Positions 46,260-54,088 of a DNA stretch of 64,000 nucleotides are shown here, in pieces. Below the pieces are notes generated by a model. That model saw nothing but the letters and a program-made list of their open reading frames with translations. It had not been told where the DNA came from and searched no databases. The stretch is from Alphaproteobacteria bacterium (GTDB taxonomy: Bacteria; Pseudomonadota; Alphaproteobacteria; Caulobacterales; Hyphomonadaceae), in the NCBI GenBank assembly GCA_016125405.1, contig WGLW01000019.1, forward strand, positions 1 through 64,000. Reading direction: 5' to 3'. Within the stretch, counting starts at the first letter, position 1; every line of letters begins with the position of its first letter. Position numbers and translations under genes: made by a program.

Positions 46260-47106
46260 GTCTTTTCGCGGTCCCGCGGTCACCGAGCCGCCCTGGGCGA
46301 GATGGCTTCTGGTCGCCGTTGTCCTGACTATCCTTGCCATCCTCCTTGTCTTGCCGCTGGCGGTTGTCTTCATCGAAGCGCTCAAACGAGGGGCCGGTGT
46401 GTACCTGGCGGCGCTGTCCGATCCCGACGCCCTGTCCGCCGTGAAGCTGACGATGATTGTCGCCGCCATATCGGTGCCGCTGAATGTGGTCTTCGGCATC
46501 GCCGCCGCCTGGGCCGTGACAAAATTCCGCTTTCCGGGAAAGTCGTTGCTGACAACGCTGATCGATCTGCCGTTTTCGGTCTCACCTGTGGTCGCCGGTC
46601 TGATCTTTGTCCTTGTTTTCGGCGCCCGGGGTTGGCTTGGGCCGTGGTTGAGAGCGAACAGCATCGAAATCATCTTCGCGGTTCCGGGTATTGTGCTCGC
46701 TACAACCTTCGTGACCCTGCCGTTCGTTGCGCGCGAGCTCATTCCGCTGATGGAAAGCCAGGGCGTCGCCGACGAAGAAGCCGCGCTTTCGCTCGGAGCG
46801 AACGGCTGGCAGACTTTCTGGCGCGTGACCTTGCCGAATATCCGCTGGGGCGTGCTTTACGGCGTCCTGCTCTGCAACGCCCGCGCGATGGGAGAATTCG
46901 GAGCGGTTTCGGTCGTCTCCGGCCACATCCGCGGCCTCACCAACACGATGCCGCTGCATGTCGAGATTCTCTACAATGAATACAACTTCGCCGCTTCTTT
47001 CGCGGTGGCGTCGCTTCTGGCGCTGCTCGCACTGATAACCCTGTTCGCGAAGTCGGCGCTCGAATGGCGCTATTCTAGCGAGTTGGCGGCCGGGCGCGGT
47101 CATTAG
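46249..47106 (+). CDS. cysW: sulfate ABC transporter permease CysW
   Basis: 285 residues, six helices. AWAVTKFRFPGKSLLTTLID, DLPFSVSPVVAGLIFVLVFG, and the EAA loop VADEEAALSLGANGWQTFWR with MGEFGAVSVVSGHIRGLTNT are CysW signatures. The ATG has GGAG eight bases upstream and overlaps cysT, so the two permeases are coupled and form the heterodimeric channel. Confidence 0.95.
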   Translation: MTARSFRGPAVTEPPWARWLLVAVVLTILAILLVLPLAVVFIEALKRGAGVYLAALSDPDALSAVKLTMIVAAISVPLNVVFGIAAAWAVTKFRFPGKSLLTTLIDLPFSVSPVVAGLIFVLVFGARGWLGPWLRANSIEIIFAVPGIVLATTFVTLPFVARELIPLMESQGVADEEAALSLGANGWQTFWRVTLPNIRWGVLYGVLLCNARAMGEFGAVSVVSGHIRGLTNTMPLHVEILYNEYNFAASFAVASLLALLALITLFAKSALEWRYSSELAAGRGH

Positions 47107-47118
47107 GAAGGAAGTTCA

Positions 47119-48141
47119 ATGCAGGTCCGCATCGAAGGCGTCACAAAATCATTCGGCGATCATCCCGCGCTCAAGGACCTGTCGCTGAAAGTCGGCTCAG
47201 GCCAGCTGTTCGCGCTCCTCGGTCCGTCTGGCTCCGGCAAGACGACATTGCTGCGCCTGATTGCCGGCCTCGAACGGGCGGATGCCGGCGCCGTCTATTT
47301 TGGCGATGTCGACGCCTCGCGAATTCCCATCCAGCGACGGCGCGTCGGCTTTGTCTTCCAGCACTACGCCCTCTTCCGGCACATGACCATGTTCGACAAC
47401 ATCGCCTTTGGTATTCTCGTCCGGCGCAAGGAGTTCACCCATACGCGCGACAGCCTGCGCCGCCGCTGCCTGGAATTGCTCGACCTTGTTCAACTGTCCG
47501 GGTTGGAAGACCGGTACCCGCACCAGCTCTCCGGCGGACAGCGGCAACGCGTCGCGCTCGCCCGCGCACTGGCGATCGAGCCCAGCCTGCTGTTGCTGGA
47601 CGAGCCCTTCGGCGCGCTCGATGCACGCGTCCGGAAAGACCTCAGGCGCTGGATTCGCGAGCTGCACACCAAGACCGGCCACACGACCTTGTTCGTCACC
47701 CACGACCAGGAAGAAGCCCTTGAACTTGCCGACGCCGTGGTCGTCCTCAATGACGGGCGGGTGGAGCAGATCGGCACGCCAGAACAGATCTATTCCGCGC
47801 CGGCCTCGCCATTCGTCTTCAACTTCATCGGAGACTCCGCGCGCATCCCAGGGAGCGCGATCAATGGGGGCTGGCGCGGCCCCCGGCCGCCCGAGGACGC
47901 GGACATCTTCATCCGCCCGCAGGACGTGACAATTGTCGGACCGCACGAGGGCGCCATTCACGGCGACATCGTGGGCGTCAGGCGCCTGGCGGACATCCGC
48001 CGTGTCGTGGTGCGCACCGGCGCGGGCGACATCGAGGTCAATGTCGCTGACGGCAAGCCGACCGAAATGGGCGCCGCCGTCGGCCTGCAGTTTGACAAGT
48101 GGCGGACCTACCGCAATGGCGTGCTGCTCCAGCGCGACTGA
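47119..48141 (+). CDS. cysA: sulfate ABC transporter ATPase CysA
   Basis: 340 residues. Walker A GPSGSGKT (35-42), Q-loop [19 protein letters not shown], signature LSGGQRQR (137-144), Walker B LLLLDEP (157-163), H-loop [11 protein letters not shown] shorter-than-usual C-terminal TOBE-like part ([20 protein letters not shown]) follows. Last gene of the sbp-cysTWA operon. Confidence 0.96.
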   Translation: MQVRIEGVTKSFGDHPALKDLSLKVGSGQLFALLGPSGSGKTTLLRLIAGLERADAGAVYFGDVDASRIPIQRRRVGFVFQHYALFRHMTMFDNIAFGILVRRKEFTHTRDSLRRRCLELLDLVQLSGLEDRYPHQLSGGQRQRVALARALAIEPSLLLLDEPFGALDARVRKDLRRWIRELHTKTGHTTLFVTHDQEEALELADAVVVLNDGRVEQIGTPEQIYSAPASPFVFNFIGDSARIPGSAINGGWRGPRPPEDADIFIRPQDVTIVGPHEGAIHGDIVGVRRLADIRRVVVRTGAGDIEVNVADGKPTEMGAAVGLQFDKWRTYRNGVLLQRD

Positions 48142-48193
48142 CCTCACATGAGAGGCCGATTGCCAGTTTCAGGGGCAGCCCCATAGTGCTCCC

Positions 48194-49936
48194 ATGACAT
48201 TCGACCAGACGGCCATTGTCGTCATCCTTGTCGCCTTGTTTGCGGCCTTCGCAAGCGACCGCATCCGCCTTGAGGCGGCGGCCTTCGCCGGCCTTGCCGT
48301 CGCGTTCATCCTGGGGCTGGTCCCGGCGGCCCAGGTTTTCTCAGGGTTTTCCCATCCTGCCGTAATTACGGTGGTTGAAATTCTCGTCCTTGTCAGGGCG
48401 ATGCAGAATGCCCACATCCTCGACGCCGTCGCCCTTCGCCTGACGCGAACCTTCCGCACGCGCTGGTCGGTCGTCGCCGTGCTATCAATCAGCGGCGCCT
48501 TCTTCTCGATCTTCATGAACAATGTGGGCGCGCTGGCCCTGATGTTTCCGATCGCCATCTCGCTTTGCGCCCGGGCGCGCATCGATCTCGCCCAGGTGCT
48601 GATGCCATTGTCATTCGCAACGCTTTTGGGCGGCCTCTGTTCGATCATCGGAACGCCGGCCAATCTTGTCGTCAACGATGCGCTGCGGGCGGCGAGCGGC
48701 CATGGCTTTGCGTTCTTCGATCTTGGGCGGGTTGGCGCTCCGGTTGCGATAGCCGGACTGGTCCTCGTCATTCTTTGGCCGGTGAGCTTTTTTCTCTCCG
48801 GTCGCAAACCCCGACAGGGCCATGAGAACGATTCTGACAATCCCCTCCTCAGCGAAGTCCGCATCACCGATGGATCGGTCTGGTCGGGAACCAGGCTGCC
48901 ACTAATCGATGCCGACATCGGCGGCCGGGTGCACGGTGTCTTTCGCAACGGCGTTGCGGTGTTTGGCCGGCGGTCCGAAATTCGTGTCCAGCCCGGCGAC
49001 GTCCTGTTGATCGAAGGTCCGGCGTCAGTGATACGCGAGCGAATGGTGCAACGCGATATCGCGCAGTCCGGCGCTCCGGATCCGCCGGCAAGCGTCGAGG
49101 CGGAAGCCGTGGTGGTCCCCAACAGCATCGTACTGGGCTCGCGTCTTGGAACGCTGAACGGGTTAACCTCGCGCGGCGTCGCCATCCGGGGCGTTGTCAC
49201 GCGAACGAAGCGCATCGAAGGCCGGTTAGCCGATTTTCAGCTGTCGGTTGGCGATGTTCTGCAAGTGTCCGGGCGATCCGAACACCTCGCCGCCGCGATC
49301 GCCGACGCCGGATTGCTTTCGTTGGCGGCGAGCGAAACGCATGGTCCTGTCTCCGCAGGCTTCCCCGCGCTGCTGGTTTTTGCCGGCGCCGTTATGCTGA
49401 CCGCCTTCTCGATCACGCCGCCGGAGATTGCATTCGGTCTCTCGATCGCCGTGCTTGCGGCGCTCGGCCGGTTCGATCTCCGGGCGGCGGTTCGCGGTCT
49501 CAACTGGCCGATCATCCTCATGCTAGCTGCGATGATCCCGCTCGGTGAGGCGGTCGAGACCACCGGCGCGGCCCACATCATTGCGACCGCCGCGATTTCA
49601 TCACTGCCTTCGACCAGTCCCCTTATGATCTGCGCCGGCATCCTGCTGACGTCCGTGATCGTCACGCCATTCGTCAACAACGCCTCGGCGGCGATCATCC
49701 TGAGTCCGATCGCAATCGAGATCGCCCGTTCAACGAACACGCCGGTCGAGGCGGTGCTCGTCGCGGTGGCGATCGGCGTTTCGCTCGATTTCCTCACCCC
49801 ATTTGGCCACCACAACAACACGATCGTCATGGGCGCGGGCGGCTATCGGTTTCTGGACTTCCCGCGGCTCGGGCTGCCGCTGGTCTGCGTAACCGCAGCA
49901 GTCGCAATAATCATGATCTCCATGGTTTGGCTCTGA
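48194..49936 (+). CDS. SLC13-type permease with two TrkA-C domains (SAC1-like)
   Basis: 580 residues. N-terminal helices with the substrate loop LLGGLCSIIGTPANLVVNDA, central soluble part with two RCK-C domains (about 215-285: LPLIDADIGGRVHGVFRNGV, IRVQPGDVLLIEGP; about 305-385: GLTSRGVAIRGVVTRTKRIE, SVGDVLQVSGRSEHL), then C-terminal helices with NWPIILMLAAMIPLGEAVET and SLDFLTPFGHHNNTIVMGAG. Homologues carry sulfate or other sulfur anions, in keeping with the adjacent sulfate importer; a high-capacity sulfate route is inferred. Confidence 0.85.
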   Translation: MTFDQTAIVVILVALFAAFASDRIRLEAAAFAGLAVAFILGLVPAAQVFSGFSHPAVITVVEILVLVRAMQNAHILDAVALRLTRTFRTRWSVVAVLSISGAFFSIFMNNVGALALMFPIAISLCARARIDLAQVLMPLSFATLLGGLCSIIGTPANLVVNDALRAASGHGFAFFDLGRVGAPVAIAGLVLVILWPVSFFLSGRKPRQGHENDSDNPLLSEVRITDGSVWSGTRLPLIDADIGGRVHGVFRNGVAVFGRRSEIRVQPGDVLLIEGPASVIRERMVQRDIAQSGAPDPPASVEAEAVVVPNSIVLGSRLGTLNGLTSRGVAIRGVVTRTKRIEGRLADFQLSVGDVLQVSGRSEHLAAAIADAGLLSLAASETHGPVSAGFPALLVFAGAVMLTAFSITPPEIAFGLSIAVLAALGRFDLRAAVRGLNWPIILMLAAMIPLGEAVETTGAAHIIATAAISSLPSTSPLMICAGILLTSVIVTPFVNNASAAIILSPIAIEIARSTNTPVEAVLVAVAIGVSLDFLTPFGHHNNTIVMGAGGYRFLDFPRLGLPLVCVTAAVAIIMISMVWL

Positions 49937-50417
49937 GGGGGATCTGATAACTTTACTCGGCCAAGCCGCCATCGACGGCAGACATCAGTGCGCTACGCCG
50001 CTTGAGTCGCAGTTTCCCACAGATTGAGTGCGCGCGGCGGAAGTCGCGAAGCGTCGGTCGACTATCGGCCACTTCGCCAATCGCTCGACCAGATACCTTG
50101 ACCGCGCTCGCGTCGCCAGCCTTGGCCGAATGCGTGCAGAACGAGACGAACTAGGTCGCAACTCTTTCGAGACTACTTCATTGGACGCGGTTGCATTGGC
50201 TTAGGACCGTGATGCCTTCATCGTCCGCAAATCGCCCCGTGTTGCCGCATGTTTCCGACGTACCCCGCCAGATTTCAGTGTGCCCTTAGTGTGCCTGAGA
50301 GCTCGCAAACCACTGAAAACAAATAGCTCTCTGCACCATCCATCAACGGCCTTAGAAATGAGCGTCCGATATTCCATAGGACGGACGGCCACATCCGCCC
50401 GTACTCAGCAGGCGCCG
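49937..50417. other. 481-base gap without a convincing gene
   Basis: Six-frame reading shows only short, low-quality frames; the longest on the minus strand (50201-50392) has no ribosome-binding site or known motif. GC content is lower than in flanking operons. A local repetition GTGTGCCCTTAGTGTGCC lies at 50278-50295. The stretch may be the degenerate edge of an acquired segment that continues to 52.7 kb. Confidence 0.5.
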
Positions 50418-50807
50418 CTAAGCGGACTCCCGCTGCAATGCCTTTCTAACGTGCTCCGGATCTCTCGCGATCACCCTCAGATAGGCTCGCGCGGGTTGAT
50501 CCGGAGAAGATCGTCCCTGCTCCCAGTCACGCAGCGTCCCGAGGGGAATATGGTAGCGCGCAGCAAACTCCTGCTGCGTCAGCGAGAGCGCTCGGCGAAG
50601 CGTCTGGACGCGTGGCACACGCTTCAGAAGTTGAACGCCCTTCTTCGCCAGCGGTGGATTGTCCTGATCTGATCTGGCAGCGGCCAACAGTTCGGCCTCA
50701 GCCATTTTGCGAGGCCTGGCGGGCTTGATCAGCTTCTTCCTGCCAGCACCAACGCGGGTAAGCGTGCCATCACGCTCCATTCTCACGGTAGTAGATGTCT
50801 TTTTCAT
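50418..50807 (-). CDS. HTH (Xre-type) antitoxin paired with BrnT
   Basis: 129 residues. Basic N-terminus (MKKTSTTVRMERDGTLTRVG), Lys/Arg-rich linker, and a C-terminal HTH: TLRRALSLTQQEFAARYHIP followed by LGTLRDWEQGRSSPDQPARA. BrnT toxins are classically paired with the ribbon-helix-helix protein BrnA; here the partner is an Xre-like DNA-binding protein. Its start lies 38 bases inside the toxin gene, so the two are translationally linked and probably autoregulated. Confidence 0.82.
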   Translation of the reverse strand: MKKTSTTVRMERDGTLTRVGAGRKKLIKPARPRKMAEAELLAAARSDQDNPPLAKKGVQLLKRVPRVQTLRRALSLTQQEFAARYHIPLGTLRDWEQGRSSPDQPARAYLRVIARDPEHVRKALQRESA

Positions 50808-51051
50808 CTCGGAGCGCCTTGCGAGCGGAAATCAGTCGGATGCGTTCGTCGCGTTCGGTGTAAACGACGACAAGGATGGTACCATCGGCCATGCCGAGCA
50901 GGATCGTTCGCTCTTCGCCGTAGTCTTCGCGCTGATCGATCCATTCGACACCCAAAGGGTCCCTAAACGCCTTAGCTGCCAATTCGAAACTCACGCCATG
51001 CTTGCGAAGGTTCTCAAAAGCCTTGCCGTCATCCCATTCAAACTCGATCAT
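50770..51051 (-). CDS. brnT: BrnT-family ribonuclease toxin
   Basis: 93 residues from MIEFEWDDGKAFENLRKHGV. Family hallmarks: DDGKAFENLRKHGVSFELAA, AFRDPLGVEWIDQREDYGEE, RTILLGMADGTILVVVYTER and the ending RLISARKALRDEKDIYY. BrnT cleaves RNA and inhibits translation. Upstream open frame was discarded because the family begins at this Met. Overlaps the antitoxin gene. Confidence 0.88.
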   Translation of the reverse strand: MIEFEWDDGKAFENLRKHGVSFELAAKAFRDPLGVEWIDQREDYGEERTILLGMADGTILVVVYTERDERIRLISARKALRDEKDIYYRENGA

Positions 51052-51234
51052 GATGTACTGATTACCCGTAGTCTTGTCAAGATCGAGGTGGGCGCAATGA
51101 CCACAGCAAATCGAACAGACTAAACGACCAACTTCGGCGATCGTCGTCAAATCGACGAAGCTTGGCGATCCCGGATGGTGGCCGCCTTGAGGATCGCCTG
51201 GCAGAGTTCAGCTCAACATCGCTGCAGCTGCACC

Positions 51235-51771
51235 TCAACTCGCCATTCTCCCCATTTGTTGAAGCACCCAGCGGAGACCCTCGGCATTTCCGCGGGCATC
51301 ATCGACGGGATTGTGCGTGTGCCTGGTGATACGCTGCTTCTTCCAGTTGGACGCGTTGAAGGGATCGTTCCTGCGGCCGGCATCCAGATCGCCAATACGC
51401 CGGGCGCTGAAGCCAGCCGGGTTTCCTCCGGTGAACTTGTGACAGTACCAGTTCCAGAACTGCCAATCGAAAGCGGGGTTGTCCGCCCAGAATACGGGAC
51501 GCCTTCCCTTGGTGATTTCGTCCAGCCATTTGACCGCTGCTGCCATCACCGAGCCCGGTTCAGCGAAGGCTTTCTGAGCATCGAAGGATATGCCGCTGAC
51601 CGCGCGGGCTCGCGGAATACCCGGCGAGTCGATCGCTGGCGCCACCTCGCCGAAAAAGCTGCGAGCAGGATCCGCCACAGAGACGAGTCCAAACGAGATC
51701 ATGTTGTAGAGGCCTGGGCACGGCCCATCCGCCTCTACGTCGAAAACGAAGTGCTGTGTCCAATCCGGCAT
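51235..51771 (-). CDS. DEDDh 3'-5' exonuclease, small stand-alone
   Basis: 178 residues from MPDWTQHFVFDVEADGPCPG. Exo motifs: FDVEADG (Asp-Glu), NPAFDWQFWNWY (Asp), and HNPVDDARGNAEGL (His and Asp), the DEDDh set of DnaQ/RNase T-like nucleases. No polymerase domain. ATGs overlap a GGGGGAG, so the start is uncertain by one to four codons. In an accessory-looking segment next to the toxin-antitoxin pair; role in defence or RNA trimming is possible but not shown. Confidence 0.78.
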   Translation of the reverse strand: MPDWTQHFVFDVEADGPCPGLYNMISFGLVSVADPARSFFGEVAPAIDSPGIPRARAVSGISFDAQKAFAEPGSVMAAAVKWLDEITKGRRPVFWADNPAFDWQFWNWYCHKFTGGNPAGFSARRIGDLDAGRRNDPFNASNWKKQRITRHTHNPVDDARGNAEGLRWVLQQMGRMAS

Positions 51772-52220
51772 CATCTCCCCCAAACGGAATGCTGCTCGCG
51801 ACGAAGGCTCGCCGCCGAACCTCGCGACGGTCGCCGACCGAACGCTGCTGGATCAGGGCATCACCGCACGCAGACCCAGCCCTTTCGAAAAAGTCGTTCG
51901 AGAGCGTGTCTTCCCTACCCCGCAACATCACAATGTCTGTGAAGAACGCGCTGCGCGAACTGTGCCTGCAGCGTGCCCGCGTTGCGCCAAGTAATTGAAC
52001 TTCGTGAAGTCCCGATCCGATGGCACACTTGGCGCGAGGGAAAAGGTACGGTCCGCTTCAGTTAGCTGCCGTCTTCATATCCGACCTATGGGCCAGTCCG
52101 GATGGGCGCATCGCCCGCGTCGCAGATGCCATATCCGAGCAAATTGCGACCCGGCAATAGGCGCTCGATTCGAAGGCGCCGGCGCCCAACTGTTCGTTCG
52201 CTGGGAAGAGCTTGCCCAAA

Positions 52221-52238
52221 GGGCAATCGTGATTGCCC
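52221..52238. repeat. inverted repeat GGGCAATC-GT-GATTGCCC
   Basis: 8-bp perfect arms with a two-base spacer in a gene-free stretch. No U tract follows closely. Could be a protein-binding site or a remnant of mobile DNA. Confidence 0.5.
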
Positions 52239-52482
52239 AATCTGGGATCGCTTGCAGCCCAGATCTTCCCAATTGTGTTTTTTTTGTTGCCGCAAGACGC
52301 GGTTTGGATGCTGCTTGTCACATAAACAAAAAAACAAGCCGACAGGAAGAAACGCCCCGACGGTAGAGTACACGAACGAGGTGTGGCCTCGCGCGATATA
52401 GTTATCGTGTGGTTGGGGGAGCCGCATTAGCTGCAATTGAGTCTGCTCGCGGGGAACCTGTTCAGTGCGGGAAATGAACCGA

Positions 52483-52500
52483 AGCAAGCATATGCTTGCT
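52483..52500. promoter_or_regulatory. 18-base perfect palindrome AGCAAGCATATGCTTGCT
   Basis: Self-complementary over 18 bases, about 230 bases upstream of the aminotransferase/TonB-receptor genes. Length and symmetry suit a dimeric repressor site. No promoter could be assigned next to it with confidence. Confidence 0.45.
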
Positions 52501-52726
52501 AGCATTATCTCTTTGCCCGAATTCCGGCGGAAATCTTCCGTTCCGGCGGGCAATCTCGCGAACATCGGGCGGCAGTCTCAGTTGTCGGCGATCGCGCATC
52601 CCCCATCCGAAAACCTCCAGCCGGACCAATCGTCGGTGGTCCGACAAACTTTCCTACCAAGCATGCTGAAGATGCCGCCCAGATTTCTGGCCGGCGCCCC
52701 CCACTAATCAACTCCATGGAGTCGAC

Positions 52727-53986
52727 ATGACACACGATTTCTCGCGCCGTAAATTTCTCCGGAACTCTCTCATCGCCGCCGGCGCAGCCGGCGCCGCGGT
52801 TCAGGCCGGCGGCCCGGCCTTCGCCAAGGAAGTGGTGAAGGCGAAAGCCACGGAAACGACGCCCAAGATCATCAACCTTGGCGCCAATACGCTCTCGATC
52901 GGCCCGGCCGCCCCCGCCCTCACGGCGATTGCGGCCTACGCGCCGATCTCCGGCGGATACGAGCCGACCAACACTCACGAGATCGTCGAGACGCTGTCCT
53001 CCCAACTTGGCGCGCCGGCCGATCACTTCATGATGTATCCGGGCTCGGGCACGCCGCTCGACCTCGTGGTGATGGCTTTCACGGGGCCCAAAGGCTCGCT
53101 GGTGACCGCCGACCCGACCTACGAGCAAGCCTGGCGCACCTCGCAACGCTCCGGCGCCAAGCTGATCAAGGTCCCGCAACGCAAGGACTACAGCCACGAC
53201 GTAGAGGCCATGTGTGCGGCCGATACCAGCACGGGCATGATGTACATCTGCAACCCGAACAACCCGACCGGCGCGATCACGATGCGCAAGGACATCGAGT
53301 ACGCAGTGAAGAACATGCCGAAAGGCTGCACGCTGGTGGTCGATGAGGCCTACATCCACTTCTCGGACAACGCGACGAGCGCAATTGACCTCGTTGCGGC
53401 CGGCGAGAACGTGGTCGTTCTGCGCACCTTCTCCAAGCTCTACGGCATGGCCGGCCTTCGTCTCGGCTTCGCAGTAGCCAGCCCGGCCAACCTCGCCAAG
53501 ATGAACGGCGGCAGCGGCCGGAGCCAGGGCATCATCGCCGCCACGACCATCGGCGCCGGTGTGGCCAGTCTCAAGGATCCGCAACTGATCGCGACCCGCA
53601 AGGCCATGATCAAGAAGCAGCGCACCGAGACAATCGCCTGGCTCGAAAAGAAGGGCCATGCCTGCTCCAAGTCGGAAGCCAACCACTTCATGGTTGACGT
53701 CAAGCGCCCTGGAAAAGACTTCCAGAAGGACATGGCGACGTGGGGTGTCAACGTTGGCCGCACGTGGGTGGGCTACGAAAACTGGTCGCGCGTCAGCGTG
53801 GGCACGGAAGCCGAAATGACCCGTTTCCGCGATGCCTTCGTGGCGGTTGCGGCAGGCAAGCTCGGCCCGGTCGAACCCATGGAACGCCGGCGTCGGGCCA
53901 GCCTCGAAACTCGGGGCGCCACTCTCCAGCACGCATCCTTCTTCCAGGACGAGCAGGTCGATCTGATGCCGCTCTCGCACTGCTGA
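52727..53986 (+). CDS. Tat-exported histidinol-phosphate-aminotransferase-like PLP enzyme
   Basis: 419 residues. N-terminal SRRKFLRNSLIAAGAAGAAV is a Tat signal with an AFA cleavage site near residue 33, so the folded enzyme is exported. Class I/II aminotransferase core: NPNNPTG (176-182), DEAY (206-209), PLP Lys237 in FSKLYGMAGLRLGF. The last ~40 residues (from GPVEPMERRR) are an extra polar tail. HisC-like enzymes are normally cytosolic; an exported one beside a TonB-dependent receptor suggests action on an imported amino compound, which is inference. Confidence 0.87.
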   Translation: MTHDFSRRKFLRNSLIAAGAAGAAVQAGGPAFAKEVVKAKATETTPKIINLGANTLSIGPAAPALTAIAAYAPISGGYEPTNTHEIVETLSSQLGAPADHFMMYPGSGTPLDLVVMAFTGPKGSLVTADPTYEQAWRTSQRSGAKLIKVPQRKDYSHDVEAMCAADTSTGMMYICNPNNPTGAITMRKDIEYAVKNMPKGCTLVVDEAYIHFSDNATSAIDLVAAGENVVVLRTFSKLYGMAGLRLGFAVASPANLAKMNGGSGRSQGIIAATTIGAGVASLKDPQLIATRKAMIKKQRTETIAWLEKKGHACSKSEANHFMVDVKRPGKDFQKDMATWGVNVGRTWVGYENWSRVSVGTEAEMTRFRDAFVAVAAGKLGPVEPMERRRRASLETRGATLQHASFFQDEQVDLMPLSHC

Positions 53987-54088
53987 AGCGCGGCCCGATA
54001 ACAGACTAACACGAAGCCTTTCACTTAACCCTCGGCATGGCGCGCAAGCCATGCCGCGGGAGCCTTTTGCCTGAATTTGGGGACGACA

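Larger units (their letters stand above)
51772..52726. other. 955-base gap, no gene recognised
   Basis: Frames here (for example 52086-52565 minus and 51995-52366 plus) lack ribosome-binding sites, family motifs and the GC-ending codons seen in genes nearby. The DNA is AT-richer, with an eight-T run near 52276. It includes two palindromes annotated separately and, at its right end, the leader of the aminotransferase gene, where CTCCATGGAG supplies the GGAG before the ATG at 52727. Confidence 0.5.

Noticed and set aside
51175-51942. 255-codon plus-strand frame
   Set aside because: Opposite strand carries the DEDDh exonuclease with all catalytic motifs in order.
52086-52565. 159-codon minus-strand frame in the 52-kb gap
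   Set aside because: No ribosome-binding site, no GC-ending codon bias, no recognisable motif.
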